NCBI GenBank assembly: GCA_965220485.1
Contig: OZ244832.1
Coordinates: forward strand, 2,852,001-2,916,000
Reading direction: 5' to 3'
DNA from: Aldehydirespirator sp965220485
GTDB lineage: Bacteria > Actinomycetota > Acidimicrobiia > Acidimicrobiales > Aldehydirespiratoraceae
Length of the DNA stretch: 64,000 nucleotides
Made by a program: the position numbers and the translations under genes. The notes under the pieces are model-generated. The model ran no database searches. It worked only from the letters and a program-made list of their open reading frames with translations, and was not told the DNA's origin. Shown here piece by piece: positions 17,001 to 27,753 of the stretch; the first letter of the stretch is position 1, and every line of letters starts with the position of its first letter.

Positions 17001-17070
17001 CACCGCCTCGCGATGAAACACCTTATTTCCCACTCCTGTTCGCTGCGCTCACGGGCCGCTCGGGCGCGCC
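17001..17070 (+). repeat. Modular interspersed repeat, copy at 17 kb
   Basis: The B module (CACCGCCTCGCGATGAAAC, 17001-17019) is followed by the core C module (TGTTCGCTGCGCTCACGG...). Orientation is plus. The next gene's ATG comes just after the repeat, with no convincing ribosome site. Confidence 0.8.
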
Positions 17071-17086
17071 GGGCGACGACCGGGCC

Positions 17087-19156
<2,070 letters not shown>

Positions 19157-19185
19157 AGCGAGCGCAAACTGGTTGTGAGTTCCTC

Positions 19186-19300
19186 GCCGCGAAGGGTTGT
19201 CTCTCCCGCGCTTGTTCGCTGCGCTCACGGGCCGCTCGGGCCACGGCCTCGCTCGGCGCCTTGCGGAGTCACCAGGTGATTAGCACCCATTCGCTCGGCC
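19186..19300 (+). repeat. Modular interspersed repeat, copy at 19 kb
   Basis: Core module from about 19201 (CTCTCCCGCGCTTGTTCGCT...) to GCCTCGCTCGGCGCC (19260), followed by a D module containing CATTCGCTCGGCCTC (19288-19302). It separates the CDC48-like gene from the gamma-glutamyltransferase-like gene. Confidence 0.8.
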
Positions 19301-19301
19301 T

Positions 19302-19410
19302 CTTGGTCCGATACAGGCGAGCCCGCGCGCAATGAGCCACGAGACCGGCGAGTGGGTGCAAGAGGCCGAGCGGCTTGGTCCGATACAGGCGAGCCCGCGC
19401 GCAATGAGCC
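19302..19410 (+). repeat. Duplicated 37-bp leader/start segment of the gamma-glutamyltransferase-like gene
   Basis: CTTGGTCCGATACAGGCGAG and the following 17 bases, ending in the ATGAGCC start, occur at 19302-19338 and 19374-19410, offset 72. Only the second copy leads into the enzyme with its usual N-terminus; the first provides an alternative in-frame ATG that would add about 24 unrelated residues. Confidence 0.85.
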
Positions 19411-20930
19411 TGTTCGCCAGAGGGTCGGCGGGGGTCGCCAGCGGGCACCGGCTGGCCACCGAGGCCGGGATCGAGGCGCTGCGGGCCGGCGGAACGGCGG
19501 TCGACGCGGCTCTGGCCGCGGCATTCACCCAGTGGGTGGTGAACGCCCCCCAGTCCGGCCCCGGCGGCGAGATGGTGGCGCTGGTAGCCGCCGCGGGCAA
19601 CCGAGCCCGCATCGGTGGAGAGGTTCAGGTGTACGGCGGGTGGTCGCGGGCCCCGCTCGGGCCAGCCGCGGGCAACAACGCAGCCTCCGAGGCCGGCGAC
19701 GGCGTGGCCCGACGGGGCTGGCCCCCAACCAGTGGTCCCCGCAACGCGGTGGTGCCCGGCTCGCTGCGGGGCGCGGAGGCGGCGTGGCGATCCCACGGAA
19801 GGCTCGACTGGTCCAACCTCTTCTCCGGTGCCCTGGCCGCGGCGGCCGGTCACACCGTGACGCCCCGCATGGCAGAGGTGTACGAGCGGGTGGAGAGCCG
19901 GGGCCACATCGACGCTCTGCGACGGATGCTGGGCAGCGACAGCGCGCCCCGGCCGGGCACGACGATCCGGATGCCGGACCTGGCGGCCACCCTCGACATG
20001 GTCGCACGGCGCGGGCCCGACGCCTTCTACCGGGGGAAGCTGGCCGACCGGCTGGTGGCCGCAGCCGAGCACGACGGAGCCGCTCTGCGCCACGACGATC
20101 TCGATGCAGCGGAGGCATCCGTTGAGCCGGCTCTGCGCTTCGATCTAGACGACATCGTGGTATGGGTGACGCCCGCCCCCAGCCAGGCCGCGATCACCCC
20201 CGCACTGCTGGCGGCGGCATCGCCCGACACCGACCCGGCCTCACGAAGCTTCGCCGAGGCGCTGGCCCCGCTCACCGAACAGCAGCTCACGCAGTTCTGC
20301 AGCCGCGGTCCGGCCCGCCCGGCGGGCACGGCGGTGGCCACGGCGGTGGACCAGCGGGGCCTGTCCGCAACCGTGGTGCACAGCCTGGCCGGGGTGCAGT
20401 TCGGCACGGGCTGGGTGGCGGGCGACACCGGGGTGGCCTTCAGCAACCGGGTTGGCACCGCGCTGTCGGAACGCCCGGACCTGCCCGCATGCAATCCGAA
20501 GCCCGGCGCGGTGCTGCCCCACACGCTCAGCGCAGCCCACGTGCGGCACCGGCATGGGCCGGGCTGGATGACATTGGCCACCCCCGGAGGCGACCGGCAG
20601 GTGCAGTGGCTGGCCCAGGCCATCCAACGCTTCCGGCGCCGAGCGGACACGGCCGACATCGCGGCCGGGGCCCGCTGGTTCGTGTGCCCCGCCGGCGACC
20701 GCTTCGGCGTGCCCGCGGGCATCGGCGAGCAGTGGTACGCCATCGCCGAGCCCGGCATCGCCTGGCGCGGCGACGACGAGCTGGCCGGCTACGAGGTGAG
20801 GCCGACCCCCAACGTGGGCGGCGGGCTGCAGTTGGTGGTCGGCGGCGACGGCGGGGGACAGGGCCCACACCGCGCCGCGGAGCTGGCCAGCGATCCCCGC
20901 TCGGAGGGCGCAGCCCTAGCCGTCGTATGA
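19404..20930 (+). CDS. Gamma-glutamyltransferase family protein
   Basis: A 508-residue member of the GGT Ntn-hydrolase family. The N-terminus ASGHRLATEAGIEALRAGGT and the VVNAPQSGPGGEM segment are family signatures. The usual autocleavage site reads PAGTAVATAVDQRG rather than GTTHxSVVD: the first Thr is retained, but the second Thr and the His are not, so activity and autoprocessing are uncertain. The 19404 start is chosen because it begins the conserved region; an in-frame ATG at 19332 comes from the duplicated leader. No signal peptide is apparent. A second, disrupted GGT gene lies at 61814-63485. Confidence 0.78.
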   Translation: MSLFARGSAGVASGHRLATEAGIEALRAGGTAVDAALAAAFTQWVVNAPQSGPGGEMVALVAAAGNRARIGGEVQVYGGWSRAPLGPAAGNNAASEAGDGVARRGWPPTSGPRNAVVPGSLRGAEAAWRSHGRLDWSNLFSGALAAAAGHTVTPRMAEVYERVESRGHIDALRRMLGSDSAPRPGTTIRMPDLAATLDMVARRGPDAFYRGKLADRLVAAAEHDGAALRHDDLDAAEASVEPALRFDLDDIVVWVTPAPSQAAITPALLAAASPDTDPASRSFAEALAPLTEQQLTQFCSRGPARPAGTAVATAVDQRGLSATVVHSLAGVQFGTGWVAGDTGVAFSNRVGTALSERPDLPACNPKPGAVLPHTLSAAHVRHRHGPGWMTLATPGGDRQVQWLAQAIQRFRRRADTADIAAGARWFVCPAGDRFGVPAGIGEQWYAIAEPGIAWRGDDELAGYEVRPTPNVGGGLQLVVGGDGGGQGPHRAAELASDPRSEGAALAVV

Positions 20931-20963
20931 CCTGGCCGTCGTATGACCTGGCCGTCGTATGAC
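20919..20963 (+). repeat. 16-bp tandem repeat spanning the GGT-like stop codon
   Basis: GCCGTCGTATGACCTG occurs at 20919 and 20935 and in part at 20951. Each copy carries TATGA, that is, the gene's stop codon context. It is one of several small tandem duplications at gene ends in this window. Confidence 0.9.
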
Positions 20964-21208
20964 ATCCGGCGTGTTACAGACATGTTTCGGTTGTGTGACG
21001 AATGACACGTTTGCAACCGATTGACAAGCGGAGACAATAGGGGCACGAAACGGACACGCCTCTCTCGATGTTGCCTCCGAGAGCCAGGCGGACACCGCGT
21101 CCCGAATGCGCCGACTCCGGGCTCGCGGGATCCCTTTACAGGACTTCGACAAGGGTGCCGGCCTACCGGCGCGCGGTTGAGAATGGGGGGAGAAAGGAAG
21201 GGAGGAAG

Positions 21209-21757
21209 GTGGACACGAGATATTTGATGGGCGTCGAATCAGCCTACAACCGAGATGAGGACTGGTTCACCAGCCTTTATCACGACAACTACCGGAACCT
21301 GTTGGCCTACGCCAGGAGACGAGTGCATGAAGACGCAGCCGACGAAGTGGTGGCCGACACATTCCTCGTCGCTTGGCGCAGGCGGGACGAGATTCCCGAA
21401 GGCTTCGAGCAGGCCTGGCTCTTCGGAGTGGCCCGCAACACGATTCTCACCGCCAACCGGTCCGCTCGCCGTCGCAACGCGCTCAACGGCAAGCTCTGCA
21501 GTGTCAGCCGTCCCCCGGTGTGGACCGACGGCTGCGAAGACGTGTCCGACCGGATCGACGCGATGATGCCGGCGTTGCGAAGCCTGCGTGAAGAGGATCG
21601 CGAGATCCTGATGCTGGTGGCATGGGAGGAGCTCTCACACGCCGAGATCGGCCAGACCATGGGCATCTCTCCCAACGCGGTGGCGATCAGAGTGCACCGA
21701 GCCCGCAAACGCCTCGCCGACCGCATCGACAGCATCACCGCCAACCGCGAGACATGA
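21209..21757 (+). CDS. ECF-type RNA polymerase sigma factor
   Basis: A 182-residue sigma-70 family factor of the ECF group. Region 2 is FTSLYHDNYRNLLAYARRRV with DEVVADTFLVAWRRRDEIPE. Region 4 is LREEDREILMLVAWEELSHA and IGQTMGISPNAVAIRVHRAR. The GTG at 21209 follows a purine-rich GGGAGGAA; an ATG at 21227 is an alternative. A small gene 66 bases downstream has the position of an anti-sigma factor but looks damaged, which would leave this sigma factor without its usual control. The 250 bp upstream are free of genes and AT-richer, so the promoter lies there. Confidence 0.85.
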   Translation: MDTRYLMGVESAYNRDEDWFTSLYHDNYRNLLAYARRRVHEDAADEVVADTFLVAWRRRDEIPEGFEQAWLFGVARNTILTANRSARRRNALNGKLCSVSRPPVWTDGCEDVSDRIDAMMPALRSLREEDREILMLVAWEELSHAEIGQTMGISPNAVAIRVHRARKRLADRIDSITANRET

Positions 21758-21823
21758 CACCCGAACTATCCGAGGGGACTATCCAGGGGAGAACATGTAT
21801 CGCTACAACGACAGGCACACACC

Positions 21824-22096
21824 ATGACCGCTGACGGATCGGTGCTCAGGGACGATCACGATGGCAACCTCGTCGATGAGCTGCGCCGGCTCAATCCCGT
21901 GGATGTCGAGGAGCTGCCGTCGTCCCACAGCCCCGACGCCATGAGAACGCTCGAGCGGATCCTCGACCGCAGCAGCGGGTCCGAACCCGAACTCGAAGCC
22001 CAGCTCGAAGCCGAAGCCGAAGATTCCTCCCCCTCCCCCGCCGCGGACGGCCGCGGCGGGGGAGAAACGCCGCCGCCGTGTCCCGCGCCACACTGA
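21824..22096 (+). pseudogene. Probable anti-sigma/membrane partner of the ECF sigma factor, frameshifted
   Basis: The 90-residue frame has the N-terminus commonly found after actinobacterial ECF genes (VDELRRLNPVDVEELPSSHS, then DAMRTLERILDR), followed by an acidic low-complexity stretch. It ends at 22096 in a Gly/Pro-rich tail. In another frame at about 22075-22125 the sequence encodes VSRATLIVGVLVSTPAI, which looks like the start of the expected transmembrane helix. A frameshift in the GC-rich run near 22060 would explain both. If so, the sensor domain is lost. Confidence 0.45.
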
Positions 22097-22296
22097 TCGT
22101 TGGAGTGCTCGTATCGACGCCCGCAATTGAGCATCCAGCGGCACCGAGCTACGGACGCGGCGGCGGCCACCGTCTGAGACTGTAGATCACGGCGGACCCA
22201 GAGGCCGAGAAGCGCTTCACCCATCCGACCGGCGGGCTTCGTGTTCTGCCCGCGGGTTGGTATACAACATGAGCCGAACGCGTCCCGGGACGAGCC
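22097..22296 (+). promoter_or_regulatory. Intergenic region with a GGTATACAA site before the acyl-CoA dehydrogenase
   Basis: No gene is seen beyond the possible tail of the anti-sigma relic. At 22258-22267, TTGGTATACAA places the shared GTATAC core (22260-22265) 31 bases before the acyl-CoA dehydrogenase ATG at 22297. It is the most likely promoter or operator of that gene. Confidence 0.45.
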
Positions 22297-23438
22297 ATGT
22301 ACAGAAACCTGACTTTCAACGACCCGGACTGGCCCCAGTCCACCATCGCGGCCATGGCCGACTTCGCAGCCGAGCACCGCGACGAGCTGCGGTCGTGCCA
22401 GCGCGCCAGCCACTTCCCGGCCGACATCTACGCCGCCATGGGCAGCCGGGGCTGGGTCGGGCCGTTCACACCCCAAGCCGAGGGCGGCAGCGGGTTGGGC
22501 GTGGCCGAGTACTGCCTGATCGAGGAGGAGGTCGGCCGGCTGGGGCTGGTTTCCCCGCAGATCTCGATCCAGGGCCAGCGGTGGCTGATCGACTGGGCCA
22601 CCCCTGAACAGCGGGAGCGCTACCTGCCCGGCATCGCCCGGGGCACGTTGATCTTCTCGGAGTCGATCTCCGAGCCGGGCGTGGGCTCGTCCATGAAGCT
22701 GATGGGCACCACCGCCGAGCGCGACGGCGACGACTGGATCATCAACGGCGCCAAGACCCACGTCAACCTGGGACGCGAGAGCCAGGTCACACTGGTGTAC
22801 GCCATCGCGCCCGAGGGGATCACCGCCTTCCTGGTGGACACCGACCTGCCCGGCGTGTCGACCCGTCACACCGACCCGATCGGGCTGCGCCTGATCCCCA
22901 CCGCCGACGTGACACTGGAGGACGTGCGGGTGCCGTCATCGGCCGTGCTGGGCGAGGCCGGCCGGGGCATGGACACGTTCTTCTCCACGTTCAACATGAG
23001 CCGGCTGGGCAACGCCTCGGAGTTGATCGGGTTCGGACGGCGGGCGCTGGCCCACGCCATCGCCTACGGATCGAGCCGGGAGGTGGGCGACTCGGTGGTG
23101 ACCGACTTCCAGGGCATCCAGTGGACCGTGGCCGACTGCTACAGCGACCTCTAGGGGCGTCGCTGGCCCGTGACCACGCGGCCAACCTGCACGACGCCGG
23201 AGCGGATGTGGCCCTGGCCACCACCCTGGCCAAGAAGATGGCCATCAGAGCGTCGGAGCACGCGGTCAACGAGGCGTTCGCTCTGACCGGCGGCCACGGG
23301 CTGTACACCGACACCGACTACGGCCAGCTACTGCACGACATGAAGGTGCTGCGGGTGGCGGGAGGCTCGCTGGAGGTGCTGCGCAACTACGTGGCCCGGC
23401 GGGTGCTGAGGGCCGAAGACTACGAGGGCCTCGGTTGA
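22297..23438 (+). pseudogene. Acyl-CoA dehydrogenase with one frameshift
   Basis: Residues 1-285 are a good acyl-CoA dehydrogenase N-terminal and middle domain (YAAMGSRGWVGPFTPQAEGG, GTLIFSESISEPGVGSSMKL, VTLEDVRVPSSAVLGEAGRG). At 23152 the frame meets a TAG in TVADCYSDL, but the +2 frame continues without loss as GASLARDHAANLHDAGADVA and ALTGGHGLYTDTDYGQLLHD to a normal C-terminus at 23438. The combined length, about 380 residues, is standard. One inserted or deleted base near 23150 is enough to explain it, so this is either a recent pseudogene or an assembly error. The stop overlaps the start of the following CoA ligase gene, as in an operon. Confidence 0.8.
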
Positions 23439-24763
23439 CCCAGACTCTCCACCGGGGAACTGGCAGCAAGATGCACGCCATACGGGCAAGACGCTGCCAG
23501 TTCGGGGCAGGGGCCCTTGTCCGGGAACAGCTGGCAGCGGCTGGCGATGGACCGCCGCTCACAACCGGGACCGAGGTCGAAGCATCGGTCGGCGCCGGGC
23601 TGGCCGGGCTGGCCGACGCACCCGGACTAACCCGGGGACGCTTCGATGTGGCCGGCTGGATGCACACGTCGGGCACCACCGGCGTGCCCAAGTTCTGCGA
23701 GCAGACCCACGAGTACTTCCTGCGCCTGGGCCGGTTCATCGCCGACTCGATGTGCTTCTCCGAGGCCGACACGGTGCTGGCACCGCTGCCGATGTTCCAC
23801 ATCAACCCGCTCGGCTATGGCGTGATCGGCGGGCTGACCGGGGGTGCGGAGGTGCTGGGCCTCGAACGCTTCTCGGCGAGCAGCTTCTGGCCGCTGGTAC
23901 GCGACACCTCCACGACGGTGCTGATCCTGCACGCCCCTCCGGTCGAGATCCTCAAGCGGGCCACCAGCGCCGCCGACGCAGCCGGTCACCGGGTGAGCCG
24001 GGTGTTCTTCGCAGACCCCGACTTCCTCGAGACGTTCGGCGTACCGCTGGGATTCTCGGCCTACGGCTCCACCGAGGCGGGCGGCCTGTGCCACATCTGG
24101 GCCTGGCGGAGGGGCGAGCGGCCCGGCCTGGCCGAGGGCATGTCCCGCTACGGCGGCCGGGCCCGCCACGAGGTGCAGTGGCGGGTCAACGGCCCGGCTG
24201 CCTCCGGCGGCAGCCGCACAGCGGGCACGGCCGCAGGCGAGATCGAGGTGAGGGCCGAAGGCCAGGATGGCGCAGCCGCAGGCGAGATCGAGGTGAGGGC
24301 GGACCGGCCGGGCGTGTTGTTCTCCGGCTACCGGCGCGACGACGGGTTGGCCCAACCATTCGACGACGACGGCTGGTTCGCCACCGGCGACCTCGGCCGG
24401 GTCGACGACGCCGGGAACCTGGTGTTCATCGAGCGGGCCAGCGAGTCGATCCGGGTCAAGGGCGAGTTCGTGCCCATCGGCTACGTGGAGCAGCGCTTCT
24501 CGTCCGTGGACGGCATCGACGATGTGGCCGTGTGGCACCGCAGCAGCGAGTTGGTGGACGACGAGATCGTGCTCTACGTCACCGGCGGCGCCATCCCGGC
24601 CGAGGGCATCCGAGCGGTGAGCGACGGGCTGCCCGCGTTCATGCGTCCCGCGGCCGCGGCCCGGGTAGCCGAGATCCCCCGGGACTCCGGCGTGGGCAAG
24701 GTGCGGCGCAGGCTGCTCGCCGACGCAACTGTGCTCGAATGGACAGACCTGGAGAGCCCCTGA
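23435..24763 (+). CDS. AMP-forming acyl-CoA ligase (CaiC-like), N-terminally shortened
   Basis: A 442-residue ANL-superfamily enzyme that would activate a carboxylic acid as acyl-AMP and then acyl-CoA. Core motifs are present: HTSGTTGVPKFCEQTH (P-loop), YGSTEAGG, DGWFATGDLGR, FIERASESIRVKGEFVP and the C-terminal Lys in SGVGKVRRRLL. About 100 N-terminal residues usual for the family are missing; the first 60 residues here look unrelated. A 25-base block (24231-24255 and 24276-24300) is duplicated in frame, giving AAGEIEVRA twice. TTG start overlaps the acyl-CoA dehydrogenase stop. It may be a decaying gene, despite the open frame. Confidence 0.65.
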   Translation: MTQTLHRGTGSKMHAIRARRCQFGAGALVREQLAAAGDGPPLTTGTEVEASVGAGLAGLADAPGLTRGRFDVAGWMHTSGTTGVPKFCEQTHEYFLRLGRFIADSMCFSEADTVLAPLPMFHINPLGYGVIGGLTGGAEVLGLERFSASSFWPLVRDTSTTVLILHAPPVEILKRATSAADAAGHRVSRVFFADPDFLETFGVPLGFSAYGSTEAGGLCHIWAWRRGERPGLAEGMSRYGGRARHEVQWRVNGPAASGGSRTAGTAAGEIEVRAEGQDGAAAGEIEVRADRPGVLFSGYRRDDGLAQPFDDDGWFATGDLGRVDDAGNLVFIERASESIRVKGEFVPIGYVEQRFSSVDGIDDVAVWHRSSELVDDEIVLYVTGGAIPAEGIRAVSDGLPAFMRPAAAARVAEIPRDSGVGKVRRRLLADATVLEWTDLESP

Positions 24764-24876
24764 ACATGGTCGTGCTCGAATGGACAGACCTGGAGAGCCC
24801 CTGAACATGGTCGTGCTCGAATGGACAGACCTGGAGAGCCCCTGAACATGGTCGTGCTCGAATGGACAGACCTGGA
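24731..24876 (+). repeat. 41-bp tandem repeat at the ligase/DUF6282 junction, 3.6 copies
   Basis: The unit starts GTGCTCGAATGGACAGACCT at 24731, 24772, 24813 and, incomplete, 24854. Each full unit encodes VLEWTDLESP and a stop, followed by an ATG. The last codons of the ligase and the beginning of the next gene region have been copied three times. Units are identical. Confidence 0.95.
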
Positions 24877-24888
24877 AGCGGGCCAGTC

Positions 24889-25704
24889 GTGATCGACGGG
24901 ATAGTCGATTTCCACGTGCACTCGGCCCCGAGCCTCGCGCCGCGCCACAGTCACGATCCCGACACCCTGGAGGAAGCCCGGGCCGCGGGAGTGTCCAAGT
25001 TCGTGCTGAAGGCCCACGAGGGATCCTCAGCCGAGCGGGCCCAACTGCTCGGCGACGAAGCCGTGGGAGGCGTCGTGCTCAACTCGCCGGTGGGCGGGGC
25101 CAACCCCGACGCAGTGGCGGTGGCCGCGGCCCTCGGAGCCAGGGTGGTGTGGCTGCCGACCATCTCGTCACCGACCCACATCGCAGCCAACCGCAACCCG
25201 GAGCTCTCCGCCCACCGGGGCATCTCGTTCCGGGAGGTTCCGGTGGTGGAGGACGGCGCGGTGCGCTCGGAGTGGCTGGAGGTGTTCGACGAGATCGCCC
25301 GAGCCGGCATGGTGCTGGCCTCGGGCCACCTCACCATGGACGAGGCCGTCGTGGCATTGGACACGGCCCGGCGCCGGGGAGTCCACAGGCTGCTGGTCAA
25401 CCATCCGGGCCTGGCCTTCCTCGGCTGGCGCGACGAGCACCGGGAGCAATTCCGGGCCCTGGGCGCGCACCTGGAGATCGGCGTGCTGGCCGATCTGCTG
25501 GCCGGCGAGGCCGGGCCCAGCACCGAGGACCTGGTGGCGTCATACCCGCACGAACTGCTGGTGTTCGGCAGCGACCTCGGGCACCGCGACTACCCGCCCA
25601 TCGCGGCCGGTATCCGAGGGTGGATCGAGCGGCTCGACCCGGTGCTCGGCGACAGCGGCCTGGAGCGGGTGGCCCGCATCACGGCCGAGGCGATCCTGGC
25701 ATGA
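24889..25704 (+). CDS. DUF6282 family protein (PHP/amidohydrolase-like)
   Basis: A 271-residue protein of the DUF6282 type. DGIVDFHVHSAPSLAPR at the N-terminus contains the metal-binding HxH; MVLASGHLTMDEAVVAL, LLVNHPGLAFLGW and ELLVFGSDLGHRDYPP carry later metal-site candidates (His, His, Asp). The fold is a TIM barrel related to amidohydrolases. GTG at 24889 begins the conserved domain directly; upstream ATGs come from the 41-bp repeat. It sits between a CoA ligase and a LeuB-like dehydrogenase. The substrate is unknown. Confidence 0.75.
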   Translation: MIDGIVDFHVHSAPSLAPRHSHDPDTLEEARAAGVSKFVLKAHEGSSAERAQLLGDEAVGGVVLNSPVGGANPDAVAVAAALGARVVWLPTISSPTHIAANRNPELSAHRGISFREVPVVEDGAVRSEWLEVFDEIARAGMVLASGHLTMDEAVVALDTARRRGVHRLLVNHPGLAFLGWRDEHREQFRALGAHLEIGVLADLLAGEAGPSTEDLVASYPHELLVFGSDLGHRDYPPIAAGIRGWIERLDPVLGDSGLERVARITAEAILA

Positions 25705-25783
25705 GCGCCTCTCGGGCTCGACGCTCCGGGCTCCTTCTGGCTGGCCGGCCAGCCAGCGCAGGCACGAGACGGCGGATGCTGGC

Positions 25784-26899
25784 ATGACAGCAACCGGCGC
25801 GGGCACGAGACGGCGCATCGCGGTGCTGCCCGGCAACGGGGTGGGCGCCGAGGTGGTGACCGGTCCGGCCAAGCTGCTGGAGGCCATCGCCGACGCAGGC
25901 CGCATCGAGCTGACCGGTCCCTGGCCGGTGGGGGCCTCGGCCTTCGGGGAGCTGGGCACCGGCCTGCCCGAGTCCACCCTGGCTGCCTGCGACTCCTGCG
26001 ACGCCATGTTCTTCGGCGCGGCCGGGGAGCATCCGGGCGTCTCGCTGGACGACTACCGGCCCGAACACTCCATCATCGGCCTGCGACAGCGCTACGACCT
26101 GCGGGTCAGCATCCGCAGCATCGTCCGCATCGGCACCGAGACAGCCGGCGGCGACGGCACCGCAGCCCGGCCGCTGGTAGTGGTGCGCAACCTGCTGGGC
26201 GGGGCCTACGGCCCGGCGTCCACCCGCACCGAGAGCAACGGGTCGGACCCCGCCTGCGACGAGGTGATGCTCACCCCCGAGCAGATCGCCGAACTGGCCG
26301 AGATGGCATGCGACATGGTCGAGCAGGGCCTGGCCTCGGAGATCGTTTCGGTGGACAAGGCCAACCTGTTGGCCACCAGCCGGCTGTGGCGGTCGACCAC
26401 GCAGCGGGTGGCCGACGCCCGAGGCGTGCCGCTGCGCCACACCTACGTGGACCGCATGGCCTTCGAGCTGGCCCACGACGACGTCGTGGGCGACACGGTG
26501 GTGCTCACCGAGGGCATCTTCGGCGACATCCTGAGCGACCTGGCTGCGGGGCGGGCCGGGTCGATCGCGCTGTGCGGATCGGCCAGCGTGAATCCGGGAC
26601 CGCCCGCTCAGGGCCGATGTGTGGGCCTGTTCGAGCCGGTGCACGGCTCCGCGCCCCGCCACTTCGGCCACGGCCGGGTCAACCCGGCGGGCGCCTACCT
26701 GGCGCTGGCCGCGCTGCTCGAATGGTTCGGGGAAACCGCGGATCTGGGTCCACCGATCACCGCGGCGCTGGCCGAGACCCTACAGGCCGGACCGCTCACC
26801 TACGATCTATCCTCCGCGGGCACCCAACCGGCCACCACCGAGAGCTTCGCCGCGGCCGTGAACGCCCGATCCCTCCCCCGCCTGGAGGAACTGCTATGA
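25784..26899 (+). CDS. Isocitrate/isopropylmalate dehydrogenase family protein (LeuB/tartrate dehydrogenase-like)
   Basis: A 371-residue beta-decarboxylating dehydrogenase: NAD(P)-dependent oxidative decarboxylation of a 2-hydroxy acid. RRIAVLPGNGVGAEVV is the N-terminus, IVSVDKANLLATSRLWR supplies the catalytic Lys, YVDRMAFEL the Tyr-region motif, LTEGIFGDILSDLAAG the metal Asp residues, and LFEPVHGSAPRHFGHG the cofactor loop. No leucine biosynthesis genes are near; the catabolic setting favours a substrate such as a substituted malate or tartrate. The upstream 80 bases contain small duplications of CTGGCATGA and GGCACGAGACGGCG around the start. Confidence 0.85.
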   Translation: MTATGAGTRRRIAVLPGNGVGAEVVTGPAKLLEAIADAGRIELTGPWPVGASAFGELGTGLPESTLAACDSCDAMFFGAAGEHPGVSLDDYRPEHSIIGLRQRYDLRVSIRSIVRIGTETAGGDGTAARPLVVVRNLLGGAYGPASTRTESNGSDPACDEVMLTPEQIAELAEMACDMVEQGLASEIVSVDKANLLATSRLWRSTTQRVADARGVPLRHTYVDRMAFELAHDDVVGDTVVLTEGIFGDILSDLAAGRAGSIALCGSASVNPGPPAQGRCVGLFEPVHGSAPRHFGHGRVNPAGAYLALAALLEWFGETADLGPPITAALAETLQAGPLTYDLSSAGTQPATTESFAAAVNARSLPRLEELL

Positions 26900-26983
26900 G
26901 CGCTACAGGTGTGACCATCGTCGCTACTCGTCAGTGCGGGTTTTGGTACGTATTCCAGTGCGAGTCGCGTTAATGTCATTTGC

Positions 26984-27553
26984 GTGAGCTACCGACGCGA
27001 GGTGTTTGCGAATGCTCCGCTGGCCTACGTCGCATGTGAGGTCAGGTTTCCTCTCACCCCCAACCTGACCGGAGACGAGTCTCTTGAACTGCTGGCCGCG
27101 GCCTTCGCTGACACGCTACCGATACCGGACTTCATGAGCGTGCGCCCGGCCGGAGAGATGGAGGCGACTCAGGACATCGAACGAGGACTCCGGTTCCTGA
27201 ACAAGGCCCGTACAGCCTCAATCGCCGTGACACGGCGGTCCCTCGTCACGGAAGTAACGAGCTATTCGCGGTGGGAGAACTTCAAGCCCCTGGTGCTTCG
27301 AGCGATTGAGGCCGTGGCAGACACCAAGAGGATCATCGGTGCGGAGCGGATCGGGCTCCGGTATATCAATGAGGTCCGAGTTCCGGGCAGTATCTCTGAC
27401 CTCTCGGGGTGGCGCGGATGGATCAGCGATGACGTCCTGGGCAGAGTGGAACCGATCTCGGGCTACCGGGCCGAATCGTCCCAGACAGTGATCTACCTCA
27501 AGGGCGAGAAGCTGAACGCGACGGCTAGGTACGCTTCGACAACCACACCGTGA
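26984..27553 (+). pseudogene. TIGR04255 family protein, C-terminally truncated copy
   Basis: The 189-residue frame (GTG start) shows the N-terminal two thirds of a TIGR04255 protein: FANAPLAYVACEVRFPLTPN, RTASIAVTRRSLVTEVTSYS, then IGAERIGLRYINEVRVPG. The final LLDLDVY-type strand and C-terminal helix, present in the second copy at 41372-42244, are missing. The frame ends at 27553, just beyond which neighbouring frames hold only scraps. The gene has lower GC than its neighbours and is flanked by a truncated ornithine cyclodeaminase, so it looks like the remnant of an inserted accessory module. TIGR04255 has no established function. Confidence 0.65.
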
Positions 27554-27753
27554 CTCCAGCCGACCTGTACGTCGCTGGACGGTCTGACGACTCGCGCAGG
27601 GACTGCTCGATCACGCGCAGGGACTCTTGGGAGCGAACGAGTTGCTCGATCGATGGAGACGCAACTGGCGAACAATCGCCCTCTCAGAGTGGAAGGTGGT
27701 TGAAGGACCCGACGACGAGCGATTCCTAACGCGCCGCGAGTGACGGAGTTGGC
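27554..27753 (+). other. Scrambled spacer between the TIGR04255 relic and truncated OCD
   Basis: No convincing gene. One forward frame (about 27604-27740) reads NELLDRWRRNWRTIALSEWK and continues to a stop (RFLTRRE), possibly the C-terminal end of a lost gene that I cannot identify. GCGCAGGGACT and CTCGATC-type words are repeated at 27594-27660. The stretch lies between two truncated genes and is probably a deletion scar. Confidence 0.4.

Noticed and set aside
19332..19403. Upstream ATG giving the GGT-like protein 24 more residues
   Set aside because: These codons come from the duplicated leader; the conserved N-terminus begins at the second ATG (19404).
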